Positions 28,595 through 38,490 are shown, counted from the first letter of the stretch. The stretch is 64,000 bases of DNA from Bacteroidales bacterium (GCA_028687995.1 JAQTZA010000002.1:186001-250000); one strand, 5' to 3'. Notes: generated from the letters alone by a model not told the origin. Program-made: numbers and translations.

Positions 28595-28624
28595 TTGTCA
28601 GCATCAAATATTTTACTAAATTTG
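28595..28624 (+). promoter_or_regulatory. Bacteroidota-type promoter of the C69 peptidase gene
   Basis: TTG at 28595-28597, 19-base spacer, TAAATTTG at 28617-28624, followed by a leader of about 30 bases before ATG 28660. Confidence 0.65.
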
Positions 28625-28659
28625 CTTTTCGAATTTTTTAAACATTAAGATAAAAGTTT

Positions 28660-30300
28660 ATGACAAAGAAGATAGTTCTTTTTACAATGCTAATCAGCAT
28701 TTTATTTGCTTCAAAAATTCAGGCTTGTACCAATTTATTGGCCGGAAAGGCTGCTACTGTTGATGGTTCAACGCTGGTTTCGTATGCTGCCGATTCACAT
28801 GTATTGTATGGCGAATTGTATCACTGGCCAGCGGCTGTTCATCAGAAAGGTGAAATGCTGAAAGTGGTGGATTGGGATACAGGGAAACCGCTTGGTGAGA
28901 TTCCACAAGTGGAGAAAACCTACAACGTAGTAGGCAATATGAACGAAAATCAGGTAACTATTGGCGAAACAACCTACGGTGGTCGTGAAGAATTGGTAGA
29001 TACCAATGCTATTATGGATTATGGTAGCTTGATATATATTGCTTTACAGCGTTCTCGTACAGCTCGCGAAGCGATCAATGTGATGACTACATTGGTGCAA
29101 AAATATGGTTATTACAGCGAAGGCGAATCATTTTCCATTGCTGATCCCAACGAAGTTTGGATCATGGATATGATTGGCAAAGGACTTCACGACAAAGGTG
29201 CGGTTTGGGTGGCTGTTCGCATTCCGGATGATTGCATTGCAGCGCATGCCAATCATGCACGTATTCACACATTCCCACTTGACGATCCACAGAATTGCAT
29301 CTACGCTCCTGATGTGATTTCATTCGCAAGAGAAAAAGGTTATTTCAAAGGCATCAACCGTGAATTTAGTTTTGCCGATGCCTATGCTCCGATTGATTTT
29401 GGTGGATTGCGCGGCTGCGAAGCCCGTGTATGGAGTTTTTTCAATATGTTTGCCGATGACATGGATAAATATTTACCCTACATCAATGGGACATCGAAAG
29501 AGTATATGCCATTGTATATCAAACCTGCTAAAAAAGTCAGTGCACAGGATTTTATGAGCGCTATGCGTGATCATTATGAAGGTACACCTTTTGATATGAC
29601 CAAAGATGTGGGAGCAGGACCTTATACTTGTCCTTATCGCTGGCGTCCGATGACTTTTAAAGTTGATAGTGTCGAATATGTCAATGAACGTGCTATTGCA
29701 ACTCAGCAAACTGGTTTTTCGTTTGTGGCACAAATGCGTAATTTTTTACCCAATCAAATTGGTGGACTTTTCTGGTTTGGAGTAGATGATGCTGCTACAT
29801 CGGTGTATGTTCCGATGTATTGCTCCATCACCGAAATACCAGAATGTTTTAAAGTTGGCAATGGTGATATGTTGACCTATTCTCCAACATCTGCTTTTTG
29901 GGCATTCAATCGAGTGGCTAATATGGCGTATAGTAAATACAGCTATATGATTGCCGATATTCATCCTGTGCAATTGGATATCGAAAATGGATTTAAAAAT
30001 AATCAATCAGTCACTGAACGAAAAGCAAGCGATTTATTGGCTAAAAATCCACTTGAAGCGATCAGTTTCCTAACTAATTACAGTGTCACTTCCGCTCAGG
30101 CTACAACAGAAAGATGGCAGAGATTGAGCGAATATTTGTTGGTAAAATACATCGACGGTAATGTAAAAAAGGAGAGAAATGGAAAATTTTTGCGCAATAA
30201 ATACGGAACTTCTGCATTTCCTTCGCAACCAGGGTATGATCCCCAATTTTACAAATCGATTGTAAAAGATGCGGGCGACCGACTAAAGGTTGCGTTTTAA
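28660..30300 (+). CDS. C69-family dipeptidase, secreted
   Basis: A 546-residue Ntn-hydrolase-type peptidase of family C69 (PepD-like). A signal peptide (1-22) is cut to expose Cys23 in QACTNLLAGKAATVDGSTLV; this cysteine is the predicted N-terminal nucleophile, so export and activation coincide. Family features NMNENQVTIGETTYGGREEL and EGESFSIADPNEVWIMD are present. It should hydrolyse dipeptides in the periplasm or at the surface. The length is normal. It is followed by the phosphosugar mutase gene, but separated by its own -7 word. Confidence 0.9.
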   Translation: MTKKIVLFTMLISILFASKIQACTNLLAGKAATVDGSTLVSYAADSHVLYGELYHWPAAVHQKGEMLKVVDWDTGKPLGEIPQVEKTYNVVGNMNENQVTIGETTYGGREELVDTNAIMDYGSLIYIALQRSRTAREAINVMTTLVQKYGYYSEGESFSIADPNEVWIMDMIGKGLHDKGAVWVAVRIPDDCIAAHANHARIHTFPLDDPQNCIYAPDVISFAREKGYFKGINREFSFADAYAPIDFGGLRGCEARVWSFFNMFADDMDKYLPYINGTSKEYMPLYIKPAKKVSAQDFMSAMRDHYEGTPFDMTKDVGAGPYTCPYRWRPMTFKVDSVEYVNERAIATQQTGFSFVAQMRNFLPNQIGGLFWFGVDDAATSVYVPMYCSITEIPECFKVGNGDMLTYSPTSAFWAFNRVANMAYSKYSYMIADIHPVQLDIENGFKNNQSVTERKASDLLAKNPLEAISFLTNYSVTSAQATTERWQRLSEYLLVKYIDGNVKKERNGKFLRNKYGTSAFPSQPGYDPQFYKSIVKDAGDRLKVAF

Positions 30301-30375
30301 TTTTTATATTTGTGCCCTTATTAAAAAATGTATTAAGTAATAAAATTTGAAATTAAACCATAAACTATAATCATA

Positions 30376-32124
30376 ATGGAACAAGAGTCTTTGATGAAAG
30401 CAGTAACCGCCAAAGCGCAGATTTGGTTAGGTGCAGAATACGATGCAGAAACCCGTGCTGATGTGCAACGCATGCTCGATAGTGAAGATAAAACAGAACT
30501 AATTGAGTCGTTTTACAAAGATTTAGAATTTGGAACAGGTGGATTGCGTGGTATCATGGGCGCAGGAACCAACCGAATGAACATATACACAGTTGGTGCA
30601 GCAACCCAAGGTTTGTCAAACTATTTGATAAGTGAATTTGGTGATTTGCCACAAATTAGTGTGGTAATTGGCCATGACTGCCGAAACAATAGTCGTAAAT
30701 TCTCTGAAATTTCAGCGAATATTTTCTCTGCAAACGGTATCAAAGCCTATTTGTTCGAAGATTTGCGTCCAACTCCAGAAGTTTCGTTTGCTATTCGCGA
30801 ATTGGGCTGTCAAAGTGGTATCATTCTTACCGCTTCTCACAATCCAAAGGAATACAATGGTTACAAAGCGTATTGGAACGATGGTGCACAGATGATTGCG
30901 CCACACGATAAAAATACGATTGTTGAAGTAAACAAAATTCGTTCTGCCAAAGATATTAAGTTTAAAGGCAATCCTGCTCTGATTGAAAATCTGGGTGAAA
31001 AAATGGATCAACTGTTTCTGGATCAAGTGAAAACTATTTGTCTTTCTCCCGAAGCTATCAAACGTCAGCACGATTTGAAAATCGTTTACACACCGATTCA
31101 TGGAACAGGTGTGAAATTGATTCCGGCAGCATTGAGAGCGGTAGGTTTTACCAATATTATTAATGTGCCAGAGCAAGATGTAGTGAGTGGTGATTTTCCA
31201 ACTGTTATCTCTCCAAATCCAGAAGAGCCTGCAGCGTTGGATATGGCGATAAAAAAAGCAATTGCAACCGACGCTGAATTGGTGTTGGCTTCCGATCCCG
31301 ATGCCGACCGCATGGGTATTGCTGCCAAAAATGAAAATGGTGAATTTATTTTGATCAATGGTAATCAAATTGCACTGATCTTTATCAATTATCTGATTCA
31401 ACGAAACAAAGAGTTGGGATTGATAACTGGCAAAGAGTATATTGTTAAAACAATTGTTACTACAGAATTAATAGCTAAAATAGCCGAGAAAAATAAAATA
31501 GAAATGTTCGATTGCTACACCGGATTCAAATGGATTGCTGCGGTAATCAAAGATATGGAAGGCAAAAAACGCTATCTTGGTGGCGGCGAAGAGAGTTACG
31601 GCTTCTTGCCTGGCGCTTTTGTTCGCGACAAAGATTCTGTTTCTTCTTGTGCTTTGATGTCTGAAATTGCAGCGTGGGCAAAGGATAATGGAAAATCGTT
31701 GTTCGAAATGTTGCAAGATATTTATGTAGAATACGGTTTCCGCAAAGAAAAAGGAATTTCTGTAGTGAAAAAAGGAAAATCAGGTGCTGAAGAGATTGAG
31801 CAGATGATGAAAGATTACCGCCAAAATCCCGTAAAAGAGATTGCCGGTTCAAAAGTGATTTTGGTGAAAGATTTTGCTAATTTGACTGCTTTGGATTTAG
31901 TTGAAAATGAGAAGATGATTCTCGATATGCCAACTACCTCTAATGTATTGCAGTACTTCACCGAAGATGGAACGAAAGTCTCTATTCGTCCTTCTGGCAC
32001 GGAGCCCAAAATTAAATTCTATATTGAAGTAGCGGGTTCTATGAAAAGCCGCGAACAATACAATGCTGCTGATGCAGCCGCCGATGCGAAAGTAAAATCA
32101 GTAATGGCATCGATGGGAATATAA
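30376..32124 (+). CDS. Phosphoglucomutase/phosphomannomutase-type phosphosugar mutase
   Basis: A 582-residue alpha-D-phosphohexomutase. The phosphoserine loop is TASHNPKEYNGYK (catalytic S154), the Mg2+ loop is DPDADRMG (D307, D309, D311), the sugar-binding loop is GGGEESYGFLPG, and the C-terminal phosphate-binding loop is RPSGTEPKIKFY. The length and the N-terminal extension fit the PGM2/PgcA-like branch, which mainly interconverts glucose-1- and glucose-6-phosphate. It is cytoplasmic. A TATATTTG word at 30305-30312 is its likely -7 box. A terminator follows the stop. Confidence 0.93.
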   Translation: MEQESLMKAVTAKAQIWLGAEYDAETRADVQRMLDSEDKTELIESFYKDLEFGTGGLRGIMGAGTNRMNIYTVGAATQGLSNYLISEFGDLPQISVVIGHDCRNNSRKFSEISANIFSANGIKAYLFEDLRPTPEVSFAIRELGCQSGIILTASHNPKEYNGYKAYWNDGAQMIAPHDKNTIVEVNKIRSAKDIKFKGNPALIENLGEKMDQLFLDQVKTICLSPEAIKRQHDLKIVYTPIHGTGVKLIPAALRAVGFTNIINVPEQDVVSGDFPTVISPNPEEPAALDMAIKKAIATDAELVLASDPDADRMGIAAKNENGEFILINGNQIALIFINYLIQRNKELGLITGKEYIVKTIVTTELIAKIAEKNKIEMFDCYTGFKWIAAVIKDMEGKKRYLGGGEESYGFLPGAFVRDKDSVSSCALMSEIAAWAKDNGKSLFEMLQDIYVEYGFRKEKGISVVKKGKSGAEEIEQMMKDYRQNPVKEIAGSKVILVKDFANLTALDLVENEKMILDMPTTSNVLQYFTEDGTKVSIRPSGTEPKIKFYIEVAGSMKSREQYNAADAAADAKVKSVMASMGI

Positions 32125-32160
32125 TCTATTAATGGATTAATTGATTAACTGAATAATAGA

Positions 32161-32195
32161 AAATCCGGTGATTTGAAAGAGTCATCGGATTTTTA
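32161..32195 (+). terminator. Terminator after the phosphosugar mutase gene
   Basis: AAATCCGGTGA (32161-32171) pairs with TCATCGGATTT (32182-32192), 11 bp with one G-U, then T residues. Confidence 0.75.
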
Positions 32196-32230
32196 ATAGC
32201 TAGGTACTCTATATTTCTTCGCAAGAGTGC

Positions 32231-32261
32231 TTGCAAAACCCAAAATAAATTTTTATCTTTG
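32231..32261 (+). promoter_or_regulatory. Bacteroidota-type promoter of rplU-rpmA
   Basis: TTG at 32231-32233, 20-base spacer, TATCTTTG at 32254-32261. An 75-base leader follows with a small hairpin (GGTTGAA...TTCACCC, near 32291-32309). Confidence 0.7.
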
Positions 32262-32341
32262 CGCCCTCATTCCGAATAGGCAGACAAGAGGTTGAAGTAT
32301 ATTCACCCGCCTCACGGAGGTAAACTGTAAATTATAAACAG

Positions 32342-32653
32342 ATGTACGTTATTGTTGACATTAAAGGACAACAGTTCAAAGCCGAAGCTGGCCGCAGATT
32401 GTTTGTTCACCGCTTAGAGGCCGAAAGAGGTGCTTCAGTGGAATTTGATCAAGTATTATTGGTTGATAACGATGGTAAAGTGACTATCGGTGCACCAGTA
32501 GTAGCCGGAGCAAAAGTAGTAGTAGAAGTACTTTCTCACGTGAAAGGCGAAAAAGTAATTATCTTCAAAAAGAAAAGAAGAAAAGGTTACAAAAAACGCA
32601 ACGGTCACCGTCAGTGTTTCACAGAAGTGTTAATCAAAGAAGTAGTAGCTTAA
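32342..32653 (+). CDS. rplU: 50S ribosomal protein L21
   Basis: A 103-residue 23S rRNA-binding protein starting [20 protein letters not shown], the canonical L21 start, with [16 protein letters not shown] near the C-terminus. The length is normal. It is 20 bases upstream of rpmA, the usual two-gene operon. Confidence 0.97.
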   Translation: MYVIVDIKGQQFKAEAGRRLFVHRLEAERGASVEFDQVLLVDNDGKVTIGAPVVAGAKVVVEVLSHVKGEKVIIFKKKRRKGYKKRNGHRQCFTEVLIKEVVA

Positions 32654-32673
32654 TCCAGTAAACTTAAAGAAAA

Positions 32674-32931
32674 ATGGCACATAAAAAAGGAGCCGGTAGC
32701 TCGAAGAATGGTCGCGAATCGGAAAGCAAACGATTGGGCGTAAAAATATTTGGTGGACAATTTGCGAAAGCAGGTAACATCCTCGTTCGTCAGAGAGGAA
32801 CTCAACACCACCCAGGCGAAAATGTAGGTCTTGGAAAAGATCACACATTGTTTGCATTAGTAGCAGGAACAGTTGTTTTCCGTAAAAAGAGAGATGACAA
32901 ATCGTTTGTTTCGATTGAGCCACTTAGCTAA
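32674..32931 (+). CDS. rpmA: 50S ribosomal protein L27
   Basis: An 85-residue protein near the peptidyl-transferase centre. It begins [16 protein letters not shown], so no N-terminal propeptide is present. It continues with the conserved [20 protein letters not shown] and [20 protein letters not shown]. Second gene of the rplU-rpmA operon; a 9-bp terminator follows. Confidence 0.97.
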   Translation: MAHKKGAGSSKNGRESESKRLGVKIFGGQFAKAGNILVRQRGTQHHPGENVGLGKDHTLFALVAGTVVFRKKRDDKSFVSIEPLS

Positions 32932-32953
32932 GCAAAACGATAAAACAATAAAT

Positions 32954-32994
32954 AACTCCTGATTTTGCCTTAGTGTAAAGTCGGGAGTTTTTTT
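32954..32994 (+). terminator. Terminator of rplU-rpmA
   Basis: AACTCCTGA (32954-32962) pairs with TCGGGAGTT (32981-32989), then a T run. Confidence 0.8.
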
Positions 32995-32996
32995 TC

Positions 32997-33030
32997 AACA
33001 CAAAGACACAAAGACTCAAAGTCACGAAGG
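32997..33030. repeat. Dispersed intergenic repeat, CACAAAGACACAAAG type
   Basis: ACACAAAGACACAAAGACTC then AAAGTCACGAAGG lies between rpmA and serS. It is built from the same A/C-CAAAG words as the arms of the element upstream of mfd and the repeat at 2071. The serS -7 word TAATTTTG (33053-33060) follows it. Confidence 0.5.
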
Positions 33031-33116
33031 ACTGAAGTTCTAATTTTTATACTAATTTTGCACCTTGTCAACTTGGTCACTCTAAATTGTACATTCTTAA
33101 ATTGTAAATATACATC

Positions 33117-34388
33117 ATGCTTACTCTTCAAACAATCAAAGAAAATCCGGAAGAAGTCATCCGACGTTTAGCCACCAAATATTTTGATGGTAAAGAGACT
33201 ATCGCTAAAGTGTTGGAGGTAGATGCTACCCGTCGATCTACGCAAATGCAACTTGACGCTACATTGGCCGAGTTGAATACCCTCTCAAAAAACATCGGAC
33301 AAATGATGAAAGAGGGACGCAAGGAGGAGGCTGATGCAACCCGAAACCGTGTTTCGGAGATGAAAGAGGGCGTGAAGTCGATGGAGACGGAGATGAAAGC
33401 ATGCGAAGATGAGTTACAAACGCTTTTGTGGACTATTCCTAACTTGCCTAGCAGCCAAGTGCCTGCTGGTCGCACACCCGAAGATAATGTGGTGGAGCGC
33501 ACAGGTGGCGCAATGCCTGAACTGTTCGATGGTGCTGTTCCCCATTGGGATTTGGCAAAGCGCTACGATTTGATTGATTTCGAATTAGGAGTGAAAATCA
33601 CTGGAGCAGGTTTCCCAGTGTATAAAGGAAAAGGTGCTCGTTTGCAACGCGCATTGATTAACTTCTTCTTGGATAATGCTCGTGAAGCTGGATATTTGGA
33701 AGTGCAGCCTCCTTATGTAGTGAATGCTGCATCAGGCTATGGCACAGGCCAGTTACCTGACAAAGAGGGCCAAATGTATCATTGCACGGTCGATGATTTA
33801 TATTTGATACCAACGGCAGAAGTGCCGGTTACCAATATCTATCGCGATGTGATTCTCTCTGAAAATGATTTGCCGATAAAAAATACAGCCTATTCGGCTT
33901 GTTTCCGTCGTGAGGCAGGTTCTTATGGTAAAGATGTACGTGGCTTAAACCGTTTGCATCAATTTGATAAAGTGGAGATTGTGCAGATTCAGCATCCCGA
34001 TAAGTCGTACGAATCGTTGACTGATATGGTGAATTACGTACAGACTTTGATTGAAAAACTGGAATTGCCTTGGCGTATCCTTCGTCTGTGTGGTGGTGAT
34101 ATGAGCTTCACTTCGGCGTTGACATTCGATTTCGAAGTCTATTCTGCCGCACAAGAAAGGTGGTTGGAAGTGAGCTCTGTATCAAATTTCGAGAGTTACC
34201 AAGCAAACCGCTTGAAATGTCGTTTCCGCAGTGAGGGTAATAAACCGCAACTCTGTCACACATTGAATGGTAGCGCATTGGCTTTGCCGCGTATCGTAGC
34301 AGCATTGCTCGAAAATCACCAAACGCCTGACGGTATTCGTATTCCTAAGGCATTAATTCCTTACACAGGATTTGAAATGATCGATTGA
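33117..34388 (+). CDS. serS: Serine-tRNA ligase
   Basis: A 423-residue class II synthetase charging tRNA-Ser and tRNA-Sec. An N-terminal antiparallel coiled coil (about 30-105, rich in K/E/M) grips the tRNA long arm. The catalytic core has motif 2, CFRREAGSYGKDVRGLNRLH, and motif 3, NGSALALPRIVAALLENHQ, both intact. The length is typical. It is monocistronic, with its own -7 word and a 12-bp terminator. Confidence 0.97.
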   Translation: MLTLQTIKENPEEVIRRLATKYFDGKETIAKVLEVDATRRSTQMQLDATLAELNTLSKNIGQMMKEGRKEEADATRNRVSEMKEGVKSMETEMKACEDELQTLLWTIPNLPSSQVPAGRTPEDNVVERTGGAMPELFDGAVPHWDLAKRYDLIDFELGVKITGAGFPVYKGKGARLQRALINFFLDNAREAGYLEVQPPYVVNAASGYGTGQLPDKEGQMYHCTVDDLYLIPTAEVPVTNIYRDVILSENDLPIKNTAYSACFRREAGSYGKDVRGLNRLHQFDKVEIVQIQHPDKSYESLTDMVNYVQTLIEKLELPWRILRLCGGDMSFTSALTFDFEVYSAAQERWLEVSSVSNFESYQANRLKCRFRSEGNKPQLCHTLNGSALALPRIVAALLENHQTPDGIRIPKALIPYTGFEMID

Positions 34389-34410
34389 TAGTCAGTTTTA
34401 TAAAAACACA

Positions 34411-34447
34411 AAAACGGGATTCTTAGAAATGGGAATCCCGTTTTTTT
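34411..34447 (+). terminator. Terminator of serS
   Basis: AAAACGGGATTC (34411-34422) pairs with GAATCCCGTTTT (34433-34444), followed by further T. Confidence 0.85.
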
Positions 34448-34585
34448 GCGTTTATGAATGGGAACTGTTTCGTATTGATTTGAATCTATCACATTTTGAT
34501 ATGATTTTAACGTATTTTTTTTATCAAATTGTGGATTGTAATAAGAAATTATTGTATTTGTTTAACTTCATTATATAAAGTCACC

Positions 34586-34593
34586 TAATTTTG
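34586..34593 (+). promoter_or_regulatory. -7 element (TAATTTTG) before the lipoprotein/barrel pair
   Basis: A TAnnTTTG word about 95 bases before ATG 34687; no TTG box at the expected spacing. The rest of the 34445-34686 gap is AT-rich with nothing else recognised. Confidence 0.4.
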
Positions 34594-34686
34594 CATTTGT
34601 AGGTTTATTTTGAATGAATTTTCAACATTGGTTAACAATCTGAAGAATTATTTGTTATACTTATTTTAATTAAACTAACTCAATTT

Positions 34687-36414
34687 ATGAAAAATCTCAA
34701 ATCCCCATTATTGATTGCAGTTTTGGCAATTAGCTCGCTGTTATTTACGAGATGTTCTCTTACCGAAGATTTGGATAAGATTTCAAACTCGTTGGATAGT
34801 GTAAGATTAATTGTCGCGACACCGGAGTTTAATGCAATGGCGCATATCGAGTTGATTGATGCCAAAACGAAACAGTACATTCTCAAGGATGCTAATGTGA
34901 TTGTGAGCGGAAAAGATGCCGATTACATTTTTAACAACATTGGTGCATCGTTGACCTCTCAACTTAAATCATCGGGTGGAATGTTGGATTTAGTTGTTGA
35001 TCCTCATCGTGTCATAGCATCTACACTTCAGTTGAATCCAATCGAATTTGATGTGACTATTTCTTTAGCAGGCTACGCTTCAGTGACGAAAAAGATTATC
35101 ATTAGCGAGAACAAATTTAAAACAGTACCCATCACTTTATTGAATTTGAATGATGCACCCGAAGGTGTAAGTGTAGCATCAAATACGAATTTCGCTTCAT
35201 CGGCTAATGGGGTGGTTGCAAACACTGCGACAACTGCTTTGAATGGCGGGAATCAAACCATTGAGATTCCAGCAGGTGTGGTATTGAAAGATGCTTCAGG
35301 AAACACAATAAGTGGAACTGTAAAATCACAAATTATATATTACGATCCTATAACAGAAGATGCCCAAAATGCTATTCCAGGTGGTTTGAGTGTTTCTGCT
35401 AAATTGCAAGACGGAACGAATGATCAAATTCGATTTGTTTCTGCAGGGATGTTTGGTGTTACGTTAACCGCGGGCAATCAAGTCGTGAAGAATTTTGAAA
35501 ATGGTGGCTTAAATATTAAAACCACAGTGCCATCAACATTGATAAACCCTAATACTGGATTACCTGTAAAAGATGGTGATCAAATTGAGATGTGGAGCCA
35601 AGAAGAAGGTACTGGTAGCTGGGTTTTTGATCGCGTATCGACGGTGAAAAAAGTGGGAGAGGAGTTAGTATTGGAAGAAACAGTACAACACTTAAGTTCA
35701 TGGAATTGGGATTTTCATATCAACGAATGTTATCTTGGTCCAAAAATTATTTGGAAAGGTAATACGACTGGAGCTAATGTTCGAATGAATACTATTTTGC
35801 CTTATTATGGTTACAATCTGAATTTTGTGACAAATACATATGTAAAACCAAATGATCAATATTATGGTAATTTACAAATTTATAATTCCCCAAAAAATAC
35901 ACCAACAACACTTGAATTTTCAAGTCCAGATGGTAATTCAACCATTTCGCCGTCTTCTATTTCCATTGCTAATTTATGTAGTGGCGATACCTATGAAGTC
36001 ACAGTTACCAGTGCTCCAGTTGATATGATAACTGCAAAAATTGATTTGACAGCTACTTCAAAATCAAACACTAGAATTGCAATTAAACCAAATGCATATA
36101 TCTACTATTGGACAGCAAATGATTGGTATTGGAATTATCTCTACATGAGTAGTGGCGTTACGTCGTTGAATATAAGAGTGGGTCAAGAGATTAATGTGGC
36201 TGGTTATTTTGGGTCATCGTTTGGTTATGGTACATTCAAAGTAGAAGATGCTGGGTCAGGGATGCTTAAAGTGACTCTTACTCCAACACTTGATTACAAT
36301 ACGGGATTAAAAGGCGCATCAATCTCATACACAGTCTCAAGACCTGTAAACAACGTAGTGGATATTAAATATAATGCGATTGTTTCAGATAATATTTTAA
36401 ATCAACTAAGATAA
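34687..36414 (+). CDS. Lipoprotein of unknown function
   Basis: A 575-residue predicted lipoprotein: signal peptide with lipobox LLFTRC, Cys23 as lipid-anchor site. The mature part is beta-rich. Residues about 50-155 look like an Ig-like or carboxypeptidase-regulatory-like fold (IELIDAKTKQYILKDANVIV). A central region around 190-270 contains IEIPAGVVLKDASGNTISGT, which resembles the N-terminal part of ZU5-like or related autoproteolytic surface domains. I cannot name a family for the last 230 residues. The barrel gene starts 6 bases after its stop, so the two probably form a surface pair. Confidence 0.7.
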   Translation: MKNLKSPLLIAVLAISSLLFTRCSLTEDLDKISNSLDSVRLIVATPEFNAMAHIELIDAKTKQYILKDANVIVSGKDADYIFNNIGASLTSQLKSSGGMLDLVVDPHRVIASTLQLNPIEFDVTISLAGYASVTKKIIISENKFKTVPITLLNLNDAPEGVSVASNTNFASSANGVVANTATTALNGGNQTIEIPAGVVLKDASGNTISGTVKSQIIYYDPITEDAQNAIPGGLSVSAKLQDGTNDQIRFVSAGMFGVTLTAGNQVVKNFENGGLNIKTTVPSTLINPNTGLPVKDGDQIEMWSQEEGTGSWVFDRVSTVKKVGEELVLEETVQHLSSWNWDFHINECYLGPKIIWKGNTTGANVRMNTILPYYGYNLNFVTNTYVKPNDQYYGNLQIYNSPKNTPTTLEFSSPDGNSTISPSSISIANLCSGDTYEVTVTSAPVDMITAKIDLTATSKSNTRIAIKPNAYIYYWTANDWYWNYLYMSSGVTSLNIRVGQEINVAGYFGSSFGYGTFKVEDAGSGMLKVTLTPTLDYNTGLKGASISYTVSRPVNNVVDIKYNAIVSDNILNQLR

Positions 36415-36420
36415 TTCTAT

Positions 36421-37167
36421 ATGAGAAAGTTCGCAATTATACTCTTTGTGACAGTTATCGCATTTTCGGTAAGTGCACAAATACAAGACTCTTCGTATAT
36501 TTCTGAAACGGTCAATCCGTTAAAAAAACGTTCATATTTTGGCGTAGCCCTAGGCGCAAGTGCTTCTACCAATGGATTTGGAGGAAATGTTACAGCCGCA
36601 TTAAGCAAGCGGTTCGCTCTTCGATTGGGTTATGAAGCCGTCAATATGACCTTCAAAGATGCATTTAGTGTAACACAAGATAATTATACATTTAACGTAT
36701 CCCCTACTTGGAAAGCAGGCGGATTGTCTGCAATCCTCGATTTTTATGTCTTCAAAGGTTTGTATCTTTCGGGAGGTGTTGTATTTTCAGATATGAATTT
36801 ATCGGCCAAAATGTTATCAGAGAAACCTGTTACAATTGGTAGTATTGAGTTTACGCCTGATGATTTGGGGGAATTGAGAGTAGCGGTGAAACCTGAAAAT
36901 AAAGTTGCACCTTATGCTGCCTTAGGTTTTGGTAGAAATATTTCTCGTGATCACCGTTTGACAATGAGCTTTGAATTAGGTGCGTATTATACTGGTTCTT
37001 ATGTCGTTGATTTATCTGGTACTCAACTATTTGAAGCAAACGGTCAACCTGCAAATCAAGGATCTATTGACAATCTCAATAAAACACTGAAAGAAATTAG
37101 TTGGAGTGGACTTTATCCCATTGTTAAACTTGGAATTTCGTATAAATTCTATGGTAAAAATAAATAA
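36421..37167 (+). CDS. Outer-membrane beta-barrel protein
   Basis: A 248-residue exported protein with signal peptide (to about residue 20, VIAFSVSAQ). It has alternating hydrophobic strands of OmpA/OmpW-like small-barrel type (YFGVALGASASTN, FALRLGYEAVNM, PYAALGFGRN) and the C-terminal strand YPIVKLGISYKFYG ends in aromatic residues. It probably has 8-10 strands. It is translated right after the lipoprotein. No OmpA peptidoglycan-binding domain is present. The function is unknown. Confidence 0.75.
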   Translation: MRKFAIILFVTVIAFSVSAQIQDSSYISETVNPLKKRSYFGVALGASASTNGFGGNVTAALSKRFALRLGYEAVNMTFKDAFSVTQDNYTFNVSPTWKAGGLSAILDFYVFKGLYLSGGVVFSDMNLSAKMLSEKPVTIGSIEFTPDDLGELRVAVKPENKVAPYAALGFGRNISRDHRLTMSFELGAYYTGSYVVDLSGTQLFEANGQPANQGSIDNLNKTLKEISWSGLYPIVKLGISYKFYGKNK

Positions 37168-37218
37168 TAAGAATGGATGTAAGATTGGAAATATTTGAAT
37201 AGTATCAGTCTACCACAT

Positions 37219-37266
37219 AAAAAAAACAGCCGAAATCCTCACATGAGAGTTTCGACTGTTTTTTAG
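37219..37266. terminator. Bidirectional terminator between the barrel and kinase genes
   Basis: AAAAAACAG...CGAAA pairs imperfectly with TTTCG...CTGTTTTTT, with A and T tracts flanking both sides of a convergent pair. Confidence 0.7.
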
Positions 37267-37282
37267 AATAATCTTTAATTTC

Positions 37283-38461
37283 TTAAACTGATAACGGTAT
37301 CGTGAATGTGATTTTTGTACCCACATTTACCGTCGATTCCACAGATATTTCGCCTCCGTTCTGCAACACAAATTCTTTACAAAGAATCAACCCTAGTCCT
37401 GTTCCGTGTTCATTATTTGTTCCTTTTGTATTGAAATAGTCATTGAATTTGAATATCTTATCAATGTTTTCGGGACTTATGCCTACTCCGCTATCTTCCA
37501 CACTAACGTATATCAGACTATCTTTTACCTGTTGAGTTACTTTAATAAACCCATTAGAGTGAGTGAATTTTATTGAATTGGAAACGAGGTTTCGTATTAC
37601 TGTAGCAATCATATTGTGGTCGCCAAATGCAATCGTTGGTTGATTCTGATCAATAGTAAGCTCAATTTCTTTCTGTTTCGCAATATTTTTTTGAAGACCA
37701 CATTCATCCTCAATACAAGCATCGATGTTGAATTTTTCAGGAGTAAATTGAATTTTGCCAGTTTGCATACGTGCCCAGTCAAGCAGATTTTGCAACAATT
37801 TGTAAGTTTGTTCCGAAACCTGACGAATGGTTTGTATCATGGATAATTTTTCTTCGTCTGGGTAGTGATTGAAATTTCCTATTAAAACTTCTGAGAATCC
37901 CAGCAAACTGCAAAATGAGTTGCGTAAATCGTGTGCTATAATTGAGAAAAATTTGTCTTTTGTAGCATTCACATCGGCCAATTCTCGAGTACGTTCGTCC
38001 ACCAATTTCTCGAGATTTTCGTTTATGTGTTGTAGTTCTTTATTTTTTTCTCTAATTTCAAGCTCTTGAATAAATGTTCTGACTGCTTCGCGAACGGTGA
38101 GAATTAAATCGTCTCTGTCCCAAGGTTTTGGAATAAAGCGATACAGATTAGCGTTGTTAATTGCATTTGTTATACCATCGATATTAGCATGCCCAGTCAA
38201 GAGTATTTTGAGCGTCTCTGGATTTTTTTCGTGCACTTTTATTAGAAATTCATCACCACGGATTCCTGGCATCAGGTAATCTGAAATAACAACTGGAACT
38301 TCTGTTCCACGATCAATTAGTTCTTGATAGATTTCAAGTCCCTCCTCGGCAGTTGTGGCTGTTTCGATAATGAAATTTTCTTCAAAGAATGTACCCAGTT
38401 GATCTTTCAATGCCTCTAAAATGATGTCTTCATCATCAACGCAAATAATAGCTTTTTTCAT
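37283..38461 (-). CDS. Response-regulator/histidine-kinase fusion (REC-HisKA-HATPase)
   Basis: A 392-residue cytoplasmic protein. The receiver domain comes first: acidic pocket D9/D10, phospho-acceptor D61 in ISDYLMPG, T89 in LLTGH, K112 in FIPKPWDRDD. A coiled coil (about 130-165) links it to the kinase. H177 in SIIAHDLRNSFCSLLGFS is the phosphorylated His, followed by N, G1 and G2 boxes (LVSNSIKFTH, DSGVGIS, GTGLGLILCKEF). There is no membrane span or DNA-binding output. It starts 29 bases after the adjacent PAS kinase gene, which could phosphorylate its receiver. Confidence 0.92.
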   Translation of the reverse strand: MKKAIICVDDEDIILEALKDQLGTFFEENFIIETATTAEEGLEIYQELIDRGTEVPVVISDYLMPGIRGDEFLIKVHEKNPETLKILLTGHANIDGITNAINNANLYRFIPKPWDRDDLILTVREAVRTFIQELEIREKNKELQHINENLEKLVDERTRELADVNATKDKFFSIIAHDLRNSFCSLLGFSEVLIGNFNHYPDEEKLSMIQTIRQVSEQTYKLLQNLLDWARMQTGKIQFTPEKFNIDACIEDECGLQKNIAKQKEIELTIDQNQPTIAFGDHNMIATVIRNLVSNSIKFTHSNGFIKVTQQVKDSLIYVSVEDSGVGISPENIDKIFKFNDYFNTKGTNNEHGTGLGLILCKEFVLQNGGEISVESTVNVGTKITFTIPLSV

Positions 38462-38490
38462 TTGTTTTTTATGTGTAGTAGTAAGGATTT

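Noticed and set aside
32262..32341. Possible ribosomal-protein leader RNA upstream of rplU
   Set aside because: Only one weak 7-bp hairpin with a mismatch is visible; not enough to call a regulatory RNA.
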